A stretch of 64,000 nt of DNA from Dendrophyllia cribrosa (lineage: Eukaryota; Cnidaria; Anthozoa; Scleractinia; Dendrophylliidae). Within the stretch, counting starts at the first letter, position 1, and each line of letters starts with the position of its first letter. The stretch lies in assembly GCA_024195265.1 (NCBI GenBank), contig JAJLRJ010000010.1, positions 7,987,667 to 8,051,666 of the forward strand, given 5' to 3'. This document shows, piece after piece, positions 54,588 to 64,000 of the stretch. The translations under genes and the position numbers were made by a program. The notes beneath the pieces were generated by a model, which ran no database searches, had not been told where the DNA came from, and was given only the letters and a program-made list of their open reading frames with translations.

Positions 54588-55574
54588 TGGCCGACTGAAC
54601 CATTTTTGTCCCGGGACAAAATTATCGTTAAGAAACGTCTTTTATTATATAAACACCAATGAAATACCAGGTGAGCTTTCGCACGTAAACATCATATCTT
54701 CACACGTGAGAATAACATGTTATCTTCACACGTGAAAAGATCACCGTTCTACTTTAGGACTACAAAAAAATATTAAAGTGAAATGGTTTGATTTCATTGG
54801 TGTTTATATAATAAACAGAACATTACATGGCCGCTTGAAGATACCAAATTTCTCTTCTCGTGTTGAAAAGAGAAATTTCGTATCTTCGCGCGGCCATGTA
54901 ATATCCTCTATGTATCTATCCGAGACGAGAAAGAAACATTGGACCGGTTATTTAAACGAAGTGTAACTCAGGCCGCAGTTTAAGACAATTAATGGACCTC
55001 CACATCTGTTTACAAGCGGGTCATTTTAAGTAGATAAATGTTTTTTTCTGGTGTTTTTTCTATATGCGTTCGGCGTGCGTTTCTCGAAACTCCCGAAGAC
55101 TGTCGGGCCCGAAAACTATTTTTAAAATGAAGTTCCTAACGAAAGGCGTTGAAGGTTTTAGCCCACAAATCAGCTAAAGTTGTGTAGTAAACGTAAGATT
55201 TTATTGCTTAGCTTTCAAAATCAACAAAAACCGAATCTTTATTGGTAAACATTCTGCACGTAACACAGCTTTTCGGGTCCGAAAAGTTTTCGGGACTTTC
55301 GAGAAACGCACGGACACTGTTTTCAGTAAATAATGCCGGTTTAAACATTAGAGTTGGCCAGATTGAAATTGATTTAGATCGCGGGTTTGTTAAACACCGT
55401 GTAAACTTCGTTTAAATAACCGGCCCATTGTGTTTTCATGGAGTTTTCATCTCGGGGCAAAAATTTATTCCTGTGGTGAAGATAGGGATGAAATCTTTCC
55501 GGGATCAACACATTTCGTCCAATTATCATGTAAACATTGACAGAAAAATTACCGATAGATGCCCCAGATGAAAC

Positions 55575-55900
55575 TTATTCCAGGATGAATTTGCGTCTAA
55601 TCCCGCGATTAAATGAAGCACGTCCCGGGAAGAAACTTATTCCGGGATGAATCTGAGTCTAATCCCGCGGTTAAACGAAGCTCTCCCGGGAATAAACTTA
55701 TTCCTGGATGAATCTGAGTCTAAGGCCCGCTGTTAAACGAAGCTCGTCCCGGGAAGAAACGTATTTCGGGATGAATCTGAGTCTAATCCCACGGTTAAAC
55801 GAAGCTCGCCCCGAGAAGAAACTTATTCCGGGACGAATCTGAGTCTCATTAATCCCGCGGTTAAACGAAGCTCGTCCCTGGAAAAAAACTAATCCCAAGA
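55575..55900. repeat. Five 62-bp tandem repeats next to the KCTD-like gene 3' end
   Basis: Unit gaatctgagtctaatcccgc - ggttaaacgaagctcg - tcccgggaagaaacttattc, repeated at 55584, 55648, 55710, 55772 and 55835. Starts about 35 bp beyond the stop codon, so it is probably within the 3' UTR. Confidence 0.85.
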
Positions 55901-55932
55901 CCGACCTCTTCGTTATTACTCCCGCAACTTTT

Positions 55933-58637
55933 TTACCATTCAAACTCGACCACGTGTTCAGTGACATTAAAGCGACACTCCTCTTTGCCGATTCCATAAT
56001 GAAGCTTAATGTTTTTGCATCTGATTTTCTCTTCACGAAAAGTGCAGCGATACCCGCTGTTCTTCAGGTCTGCCTCGGTGATGCTTACAAACAGCTTCAT
56101 TTCTGTGTTATTTAGAATGCAAACCACCAGATATGTCTCCTTAAACCTTCGTTGCACGTAGTCAAATGTTTCCTGGTGGTGGACCAAACCCTGTTTAGCC
56201 GGTTTGGAGACCACCAGGTTGTGCGCATGCGGGCCCACACAGTCTCCGCATTCCATGATTTTGTTGTGATCTTCCAGTGACAGCAGGCTCACCTTACTTG
56301 TAGATGTGAGGTTCTGTAGGCTCTTTTCTTGCGCGTGCGTAATGATGGTTTCCTGCCATTTTGAAAACTCGCTTCCGAGTTTCAGTCTCCGTGCGTTTTC
56401 CAATTTGTGCGAAAAGACGACGGAGAACCGCTCCAGTATTTTGATAAGATCTTCTATTTGGTAGAACTGGGCTTCTTTGTATACCTGAGGTGTGAAGGGA
56501 TTGTAGATTCATTAGCGGCCATCCCTAGGGATAACTCCCGGGAAATAAGCCGGTAATCCTGCGGGATTTTCTTGCCTCCCTGCAGGGTATCTTCTATTTG
56601 GTAGAACTGGACTTCTTTATATAACTAGGTATATAAAGCCATCCCAACGGATAACCCCCGGGGAAGAAAGCCGTCATCCCGCGGGATTTGATTGCTTTTA
56701 TTGTGGGGTATTGAAATCCCGATAAGGTGACTTAAACGCGAGTTCTAGTTCTTGATTTGTTAGCCAGTCGCAAACATTTATACGATTTTTAGGTGATCTA
56801 AAGCGAGATTCATTCTGCAATGCCTGGTCTGGGATAGTATATCTCTTTCCAGATGCCCTCGACCAAAATTGACTGAAAACTTCATTAAATTAAGTACATG
56901 TTAGACGGAAATGCGGAAATCCGCTTTTTGTGTCGTCACGCAATGCCCCTCCCTCACTAACGGCTGCTCAAATCTGGACCGCATTCCTTTGGATATTTTA
57001 GCCAATCACAGTTACAGTGCCATTTGCAGAACTGTTTCGCGTCAAATTCTCTATCGCAAGATTAAATCGTCCAATCATAGCTGGTGTTTTATCAGTGACT
57101 TACGTTGCTCCCATGCCGCGACATAATATGTCAAATGTGTCTCCCGGGGGGGAGGGGGGGAGGGTACTCAACAAAGTTTTGTACGGGGATGCTCCACCCC
57201 GAGGTCCGAACCCTTACCCTTTCATATACTGTTTTTGACAGAAAAGGTACCCCTTTCATATACTTTTCGCTGAAAATAGTACCCCTTTCATATACCTTTC
57301 ATTGAAAATGGTACCCCGTTCATATAGCCTTTACATACGTCTGTTGATAATTTTTGGAAGGCGCTTTTTATAATACTTAAATGGCAGTTTTCCCTACACT
57401 TTTTATACTTCAACTCGTGTTTTCCCTAACCTTTCCTATACTTCGTGAAATCCCTACCCTTTCATATACTTCAACTCGTGAAATCCCTACCCTTTCATAT
57501 ACCTCCAGCCTAAAAAAGGTACCCCTTTCGGTCGGGCGGAGCATCCCCGTATAGCCCATTATAGGGAGTACCCCCCCCCCCCCCCCCCCCCGGGATGTCA
57601 AATGTGTCTGTACTTTGTTACCTCTGAATCACGTACACGGGGATTATTTTGTCATGTTTTTGGAAGGAAGAGAAAGTTATCACGCAGAAGCTGCAACACA
57701 TGAGTGCAATTCTTTGAACAGCAAAATGGCTTCATCATCTAGTGCTAGCTAGACACAGGAGTCACCACAACACCAGAGATGTCTGGCAAAACCGGAAGTC
57801 TTACTCGCAAAACCTGCAGTGATGTCTTCCGCTTTTGAATCAAAGGGAAAGGAATGTGGTCCAGGTTTGAGTTAGTGGGTAGGAGCGTTGCGTGACGACA
57901 CAAATAGCGGATGCGTAGGAGACTTTGGCCCCGTCCACACGTATACGTTTACGTTCGTAAACGCATATTTTTTTATGCATTTAGGCCTCCCGTCCACACG
58001 TATAAAACGATTAAAACGGCCAAAAACGAAAACGAAAACGCTCTCCAAAGTGGATATTTTCGAAAACGCCGTTTACCCGTTTACGTGTGGACAGCGTAAA
58101 CGGATATTTTCGTAAACGCTGATGTCACAGATTCGGACCCAGTCCACAAATAAAGAAAATAGAGCAGATATCCAATATGGCGGACGGTCTGACGCATGCT
58201 CAATGCAGATTTGAAGCGTTTACGTATCGTTTTAGCGTTTACGTGTGGACAGGTGAAAACGAATCGTAAACGATGGCTGGCTTCGTGTGGACGGAAGCGT
58301 TTCAGATAAAAAATATGCGTTTACGAACATATACGTGTGGACGGGGCCTTTGTGTGATGACATATTTAAGATGCAAATCGCTGTCTCCACATGCAATCCT
58401 TACCTCCAGTGCAATATCAGCCGCAGGCAGCTGGTTTCTATCTCTAAGAAAATTCAGAATGTGCTTGAAGTAGGTTCCGTCGCGATCAATAAAATAGCGC
58501 CCTTCGCTGTCGGTATCCAATTCGTGTCTCCCGCTAAACATGGCCGCCAGCATGGAATCTTTGTCTTTGGTGAGCGTTGAGCGAGTGGTAACAAAGTTAT
58601 ATCCACCAACATTTAGGGGAATCACCCGCGGTAAGGA
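55933..58637 (-). CDS. KCTD7/KCTD14-like BTB (T1) domain protein, last two exons
   Basis: KCTD proteins use a T1/BTB domain for oligomerisation, and many serve as cullin-3 adaptors. Exon 58404-58637 (78 codons) encodes VIPLNVGGYNF, MLAAMFSGRHELDTDSEGRY and FIDRDGTYFKHILNFLRD, then a GTAAGG donor. Exon 56484-55933 begins VYKEAQFYQIEDLIKILE in phase 0, contains ITEADLKNSGYRC and ends in FNVTEHVVEFEW-stop, like the C-terminus of KCTD7. Together 261 aa; human KCTD7 is about 289. No ATG precedes the BTB motif in this exon; an acceptor (ctatctag) does, so a short first exon lies at higher coordinates and was not found. KCTD7 versus KCTD14 cannot be decided. Confidence 0.85.
56919..57912. mobile_element. 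1-kb inverted-repeat element in the KCTD-like intron
   Basis: Ends atccgctttttgtgtcgtca and, reversed, atccgctatttgtgtcgtca, continuing to cgcaa(c/t)gc and cctc/ccac actaac. No ORF. Hosts the MITE at 57143. Confidence 0.75.
57143..57594. mobile_element. 452-bp C/G-tipped MITE with perfect 15-bp target duplication
   Basis: Tips CCCGGGGGGG and CCCCCCCGGG, body with repeated tacccctttcatatac blocks. ATGTCAAATGTGTCT lies at 57128-57142 and 57595-57609. Confidence 0.9.
57927..58348. mobile_element. 422-bp MITE with GGCCCCGTCCACACG ends
   Basis: Ends GGCCCCGTCCACACGTATAC and GGCCCCGTCCACACGTATAT (right complemented), body of acgtttacg/cgtaaacg blocks. TTT flanks both ends. Ends 55 bp from the KCTD-like exon donor. 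Confidence 0.85.
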
Positions 58638-59047
58638 CTAGATAGAGATTACAAAAAAATTAAACGCCAGTTGTTTAAACGCAGTCTATGGCTGCGTTTT
58701 TCTAGCCTATATGCAGACGTCTCCTGCTTCCCGCGTGAAGTGAAGAAGACTGCGCACATTATTCAAATTGATAAAATTGTTAGTATCTAATGAAACTGTG
58801 GTGGTGTGTCGTTGGGTTAGTGTCTTGCTAAAAAATAAGTGCACCACAGTTCCTTAACAGGAATTCTTGACAATAATTTGCACCAAATCAACGAAAACAA
58901 TGCTTATTTTTTATTATTTTTTTTTATTAGTTGCTTGTTAGTTGTATAAACCCAGGACTTATAACGGGCATTTTACGGTATGAAAACCAAACTTCTCGTT
59001 ATAAATTTCGTAGCACTAACAATGGAAGTTTACTTTAGTGTCCTTCC

Positions 59048-59199
59048 ACTAAGTCGTACAAGACTCTCGGTGATTGATCATTCATGTTTTCAGCCCCCAA
59101 GTTATGGAATGCCCTTCCCTTAGACATTCGATCTGCCGACAATTTGTCTGCTTTTAAAACTCAAGTCAAGACTTTTTTGGTTAGGAGAGCTTTTTACTA
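59048..59199 (+). pseudogene. LINE ORF2 C-terminal fragment
   Basis: FSAPKLWNALPLDIRSADNL then SAFKTQVKTFLVRRAFY-stop, the typical end of CR1/L2/jockey-like RT proteins. A frame change separates it from SRTRLSVIDHS just upstream. Confidence 0.75.
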
Positions 59200-59464
59200 A
59201 ACTTAAAGCGCATTTGAACATTGTATGGTAAATGCGCAATAGACGTTATTTTTTTTATTTAATTATTACTCCTTTTCGGCAGAACTATTACAAATCAACT
59301 TACTGAACCAGGCTTTTCCGTTTCGCTGTGTCCAACCATGTCTTCACTGCACTTTATACACGGAATTCCTTGCATCGATTGAGCGAATCAAAACGCCTTG
59401 AACAATTTATGTGTAATGCTTGTGTAACCTACAAGGAATAAATAAAGACCAAGGTGTTTTAAAA

Positions 59465-59790
59465 CCGTTCAACTCCCAAGAGTGCCAAAGATCAAAATGC
59501 AAGAAAATTCCCAAATTTCATTTTGTCTAATATTGAAAAATGGTACCATGCAAAAAGTGCTGCTGAAGAGGTTTCATTTGAATGGTCACACCATAGGATT
59601 TCATCCACAGACTCAAAAGTTAGAACAAATGGTACCATGCAAAAGTACTGCTGAAGAGGTTTAATTTGAATGGTCACACCATAGGATTTCCTCCACAGAC
59701 TCAAAAGTTAGAACAAATGATACCATGCAAAAAGTACTGCTGAAGAGGTTTCATTTGAATGGTCACACCATAGGATTTCATGGCAAAAGT
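59465..59790 (+). repeat. 105-bp satellite family, three copies
   Basis: Leader aactcccaagagtgcc, then three units with gaagaggtttcatttgaatg and actcaaaagttagaac. Confidence 0.85.
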
Positions 59791-60039
59791 TAGAGCTCAG
59801 TACATGTCTCCAAAATTGGAAAAAACATTGATACGATTTTCAGGCAATTTTAACGGTGATTTTGGTTTTTAATAGCCTGTGTTAACTATCGGAGATTTTC
59901 GCTGCGAATTCGCGGTGATTTGATTGCGATTTTCTGTGTAAACAGAGCTGGTGGGGACAAGGGACGAAGGCGTTAAAGTTGCCCTAGGGAGATGGTCAAA
60001 ACTATTGAACTCGGACAGGATCCACCATTCCAGAAAAAA

Positions 60040-60174
60040 GATTGCGATACCGGGATCCCGGCTACCGGGCTGGCCCGGTTGTCATATAATCGCAAAGTTG
60101 GTTTTTGTTGCGTTTAACAGGCGCGTGCCGAGATCTCGGCAAACCGGGCCAGCTCGGCTCATATAATCGGGCCC
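60040..60174. mobile_element. 5'-truncated Harbinger-type MITE
   Basis: Right end, reversed, GGGCCCGATTATATGAGCCG with palindromic ccgagatctcgg and cgggatcccg blocks, followed by TAA. Same build as the MITE at 23755. The left end is not found. Confidence 0.55.
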
Positions 60175-61385
60175 TAAATCTGCTAAATTAATGTTGAAAA
60201 CATTTGAACGGCTTCCAAACATCATTACCTATTTTAAAATACGTCAACTTTCGCTTAACAAATGTTGAACAGATGTCGATCAAATTGAAGTGAATAAAGA
60301 TCAAAACATTCAGTTGAAATTAATATATTGATGGATATAAACCGACTAAACGCTCAGTCATTAGTGCTCTTAATCAAGATGCTAAATGAAATATGTCTGG
60401 GAAACCATTTTATAATAATAATAAAAAGGCCAAGTTAAAAGAGGCGGCTAAACGATGAAAGATGTTAATGAAATACGATGGCCGATTGAAATTTCTGATC
60501 GTTTAGACTGGGTTTAGGGTCATTTTCAGTCAAACTAGAACTTGCCATTTAAGATATATACACGGACATGAAAATTTCGATCGAAATTTTAGTCATAAAA
60601 CACGGGCGGCTATAAAATTCACAAGCGCATAAAAACGTCGACAAGTATTTTAATTTTATGTGACATGGAAGAAATGAGAATAAATTTCCTCTCGAATGTT
60701 TTTTACGGCTTCGTGAGAATTAAATTCGACAATCTTAAAGAAAATAGAAACTATTTAAAGAAAATCAATAAAGTTTTACATGATTCATATTCATCGACAA
60801 GAAAAGCTGACGGCGTATTGACGTTGAACTTCGCACCGTAGATTTTGTACATGCAAATTTCCCGCGCTCGCCTGTTCGGTTAAAATATTTTTAAAACCCC
60901 TACTTTGCTTAAACTTGGCTTTAATAGAACGGTTTTTTTTTAATTTCAGTGTTCTTTTCCTGTTATTTGGTTTTTTTTTACAACTAATCGGACCGGGTCG
61001 ATTATAAATAAAGATATAATTTTTATTCAAGAAAATATACCCGACATGTAAATGTAGGCAAAGATACAAATATGAAAATTTGGAAACCTGAAAATCATTT
61101 TTGAACCAAAGTAATTAGTCGATAATTTCCCATTTTCGTTGGGTTTTTTTATAGGGAAGAACTCTTAACACGTTACTGAAAATGTATATATATATATTGG
61201 TTCCATGGCGATCACTATGATTTTTCTTGTACATTTGTCGTCAATGTATGCGGGACGGCGATTCACAGACAAATTCAAACAGTGAAACAAAAAATGTCCT
61301 ATTACCTCTGTCGCCGATTTGTCGGTTTCCTCGTCGCATCGAAAAATTTAAGATTATTTTCCTTCTCTGATGTGTTCCTATTACT
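60175..61385. other. AT-rich non-coding stretch
   Basis: No gene or clear element. A (TA)n run lies at about 61181-61197. The missing first exon of the KCTD-like gene may lie in 58640-64000 or beyond, but no short minus-strand exon with the right phase was recognised. Confidence 0.4.
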
Positions 61386-61670
61386 TTGAAGATTTCGATG
61401 TATTATGATTTGTTATTATTTTTCGCCAAGAGTCTTGGATCATTCGCCGGTCTATTGTCTTCTCACACCAATCTCGCAACACCTGCTAAGGTGTTTCTCT
61501 TAGAAGACTGGAACGAGCAAACCGGCGGTTCCAGGTCTACGCAAAATATAAGACGCGAATTGACGGATTTTTTAAGCGGAGCACCTGCGAGAACGGGATC
61601 TCGCGCGAACGGAGCACCATATGCAGTTCAGGCGGAAAGATTCGAGTCGATTTATTGTCAAAGGAGTTAA
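61386..61670 (+). CDS. Unrecognised 94-aa ORF with GC-richer second half
   Basis: N-terminus MKISMYYDLLLFFAKSLGSF could be a signal peptide. The rest is polar (LLEDWNEQTGGSRSTQNI) and ends in ESIYCQRS-stop. The stretch 61440-61640 is clearly GC-richer than its flanks. No family known to me. It may be a chance ORF or an exon of an unseen gene. Confidence 0.25.
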   Translation: MKISMYYDLLLFFAKSLGSFAGLLSSHTNLATPAKVFLLEDWNEQTGGSRSTQNIRRELTDFLSGAPARTGSRANGAPYAVQAERFESIYCQRS

Positions 61671-61916
61671 AAAAAAAATACATGCTTATTTTCCATTTCG
61701 ACGCGCCTTAAATTTTGTCATTTCATGTTGTGGTTGGTTCTCGCCAAATACTCAACATAAATATTTTTTTGTACAGGTGAGGAAAATAAGGATTGCGAAA
61801 ATGTTTTTTTGTTACAAAAAAAATTATGTTAAAAAGGAAGAATATTTTCAAGCGAGGCCACAACGGAATATTGCTTTTTATTTTTTTTTGCGAGGTATGT
61901 CTATTAGCCATAGGGG

Positions 61917-62361
61917 TAGCTTAAGCAACTACGACGGCGACGGCAGCGAGAACGGCACAAAACAGTAGGCATAATAAGTAAAACCAATGCCTCTGCACGT
62001 GTGTTTTACATTATGATACATTATTTTGCCGTTTCTTGCAAAACAACAGGTAACTTTAAGTAACCACGACGCCGGGCAACGCCAAGGAAAACGTCACTTG
62101 TAAAAATAATTCGCACTCTTTTAAACTATTTTGCAGTTGTTGAAATTTGTCTTAAGTGACTGAATTGTCCAGGAGCTGAATTCGTAAGCGTGGCTTTCAA
62201 GTTCAAATAGAGAAAGAAAAATTATGCGCCGTATAATTTGATCACTTGACGTTTTTGTTTTGCAGGGAACGGCAAAAAAAATGTGCAGAGGCATTGTTTC
62301 GCTTATTAAACCTATTGTTTTGTGCCGTTCTCTCTGCCTTAGTCGTCGTGGTTGCTTAGCG
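61917..62361. mobile_element. 445-bp inverted-repeat MITE
   Basis: Left agcttaagcaactacgacgg and right, reversed, cgctaagcaaccacgacgac. Both lead to gagaacggcacaaaaca and aatgcctctgcac. Confidence 0.75.
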
Positions 62362-62449
62362 TGGTTTCCATATGATTGCTAAGATCACTGAAAGATTTCG
62401 CAGTACGGCAACGGCGCCGCTGATTTTATCACAGGCATACCAACTTCTG

Positions 62450-62668
62450 TGTGGTGTACTGTGCATCTGTCGAGTCGAACCGTTATCTTGAAAATACCCC
62501 TTTCGCGAGCCACAAATCCCCAAAATAAACACAGAAAAACAAAGTTAAACAATATGGCAAAGATTTGAAGAGTTTTTATTTCATTTTTAATCAGTTTTAA
62601 GTGTCCTAAATTTCGCCTTTAGTAAGACTAACCGATACGGCCATTACAGGTGCACAGTAAACCACACA
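62450..62668. repeat. Short inverted-repeat element
   Basis: Ends gtggtgtactgtgcatctg and, reversed, gtggtttactgtgcacctg, 219 bp. Likely a MITE. Confidence 0.5.
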
Positions 62669-63144
62669 TACATTGATGGTAAGCCTGTGAATTTCCTTTC
62701 GTAAACGGTCGATGCCATCATTGACATTCATTAGTAACCAAGTCTTTTGTAATGGTCGATGCCGTTTCTCTCTAGTTTATGCATGGATTAGGACGAAAGT
62801 AGGTTATCATTATTAGTTAAAATGGGTCTGGGTAAAGCGATTATTAGGCCTAGGCTACTAAGGTTAGGTTAGATTTAAAGTAGGGTCACATTTTATAGAT
62901 GTATCATTAAGAAAAGCACCTTTAATCATTAGATTTTTCTTAGGTTTGCAGTATCCACGTATTTGTGTAGAGGCGAAAGAGGGATGTTCGATTCTAGATT
63001 ATTAATTGTATTTTTCTTTTTCTGATAGAAAAAAAATTTCGCTAATTGGTGAAACTTTACTAAGTGTATCTAAAAAGCAGCGACCGTTTACGAAGGAAAA
63101 TCACAGCCTCGGCGTAAACAAACACTAGGGACTTCATTCCTTGT

Positions 63145-63471
63145 GGGAGGACTCCTTTATAAAAGTGACGGGGGTGATCGTCGGATATTTTTAACGGAAC
63201 CCCTAACATAAGGCACCAGAAACCAGTTTTGCAGGTGAGTCACACCTCGGTCTAAGGGGAACCAATTCTTTCTGAAGAGTTGTTCCTGTCAGTGTATTTG
63301 TCTGGCTTAATACACTGAAAAGTATCAGAGTAACTTTGACAGTGGTCATTTTCATTTCGAACACGCTCAGTGGTACCAAACCACGAATGTTGACTCCTAT
63401 AGGGTATGACGATCAACCCGTCACTTATATATGGGAGCGCCCCCCCCCCCCCCCCCCCCCAACCCCCTCCG
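63145..63471. mobile_element. C/G-tipped GGTACC MITE, copy 4, with long duplication
   Basis: Inner arms gactcctttataaaagtgac and complement, a worn ggtacc-block body and a C run before the right tip. GGGACTTCATTC lies on both sides (63128-63139, 63472-63483), with further similarity CTTGT/TATTGT. Confidence 0.75.
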
Positions 63472-63582
63472 GGGACTTCATTCTATTGTCTTGCGACAAG
63501 GAAATGATTATTTAAATAACGATGCTTTTTATGAGTCTGCTGTGAGCAAACTCGTGAATACGGAACGATTCAACCCTCCCCT

Positions 63583-63690
63583 CTACTAGGTGTTTTGCTC
63601 CACTGGACCCCCCCTTGTCGTCCAACTTCCCACCCTTCATTCCCTTCAACGCTATCCCCATGGGTAAGGCGGGTGACCGCGGGCTCAATA
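63583..63690 (-). repeat. 136-bp satellite family, single reverse copy
   Basis: Has tgttttgctccactgg, ccaacttcccaccc and tccccatgggtaaggc, the complement of the 38985 unit. Confidence 0.75.
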
Positions 63691-63904
63691 TTAAAAGCTG
63701 ATTGCATGACCAATGGAAGGAGTGAGTATGTCAATATTTGTTCCACACTACAATAATCGTATTTACTACTTTCATATTAACAAGGGAATTAAATATACTT
63801 TTACTTTAATTTACACGGGAGTTCGTTAACCTAATGAGCTCAAACCGTTCTGAACTTTTGTTTATAACGCTTTTCTTGAAATACATGGGAATAAACACAT
63901 GAAT
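63691..63904. other. AT-rich non-coding stretch
   Basis: Nothing recognised. Confidence 0.4.
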
Positions 63905-64000
63905 ATTGAAACAATAGAAAATGGTTAAAGAGTGAAAAAGGTTCTATTGGATTTTTGAAAAAATTGCTCGTTTTTGCTCAACCAATTTCTATTGTTTCAA
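63905..64000. repeat. Foldback element at the window end
   Basis: Arms ttgaaacaatagaaaatgg and near-complement, reaching the last base, so it may continue outside. Confidence 0.6.

Larger units (their letters stand above)
52576..55560. other. Intergenic region ALG9 - KCTD-like
   Basis: No gene found. Contents: a reversed, worn piece of the CCAAT-rich MITE (53380-53545), MITEs at 53568-53797 and 54481-54587, an inverted repeat with ttatataaacaccaatgaaat arms at about 54637-54815 followed by a gaagataccaaatttctctt palindrome (54825-54905), and an element with ttctcgaaactcccgaa arms at about 55070-55315. Confidence 0.55.

Noticed and set aside
55698..56036. Minus-strand ORF of 112 aa overlapping the KCTD-like stop
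   Set aside because: Different frame from the KCTD exon and mostly made of the 62-bp repeats.

Overview
The window is animal nuclear DNA. It is AT-rich, has many introns, and is packed with transposons, short inverted-repeat elements, tRNA-derived SINEs and minisatellites. Gene content and repeat style point to a cnidarian, most likely a stony coral. The main reasons are a DZIP3-type HEPN domain joined to NACHT and LRRs (a large coral/anemone receptor class), intron-rich orthologues of ALG9, ANKRD40 and a KCTD protein, and tRNA-headed SINEs of cnidarian type. The species cannot be named from sequence alone. Gene models come from reading frames, splice phases and remembered family features; nothing was aligned. 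Layout: (1) 228-6726, plus strand: a complete five-exon NLR-like receptor, HEPN - three 32-residue coiled-coil exons - NACHT - LRR, about 954 aa. (2) 6727-10219: non-coding, dominated by a transposon composite at 8510-9749. (3) 10220-10825, plus: a one-exon gamma-glutamylcyclotransferase-like gene. (4) 10974-14240: repeats and a LINE fragment. (5) 14263-15033, minus: ANKRD40, head to head with ALG9 across 158 bp. (6) 15192-51969, plus: ALG9, an ER mannosyltransferase of N-glycan assembly. Eighteen exons join in frame to 614 aa, spread over 36.8 kb. (7) 51970-55932: non-coding. (8) 55933-58637, minus: the last two coding exons of a KCTD7/14-like BTB protein; its first exon was not found. (9) 58638-64000: a LINE tail, satellite copies, inverted-repeat elements and one unexplained small ORF at 61386-61670. 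ALG9 introns hold most of the repeats. Intron 2 carries a decayed tyrosine-recombinase (DIRS/Ngaro-like) retrotransposon whose recombinase ORF is split by a 1.8 kb inverted-repeat element that itself holds a Harbinger-type MITE. Other introns carry LINE 3' ends, SINEs, satellites of about 60, 105 and 136 bp, and MITEs only 10-17 nt from two splice donors. The genes do not form an operon or pathway. The only likely regulatory coupling is the shared ANKRD40/ALG9 promoter. The most interesting biology is the HEPN-NACHT-LRR receptor, with a possible ribonuclease motif and a duplicated exon cassette, and a group of C/G-tipped MITEs with unusually long target-site duplications.
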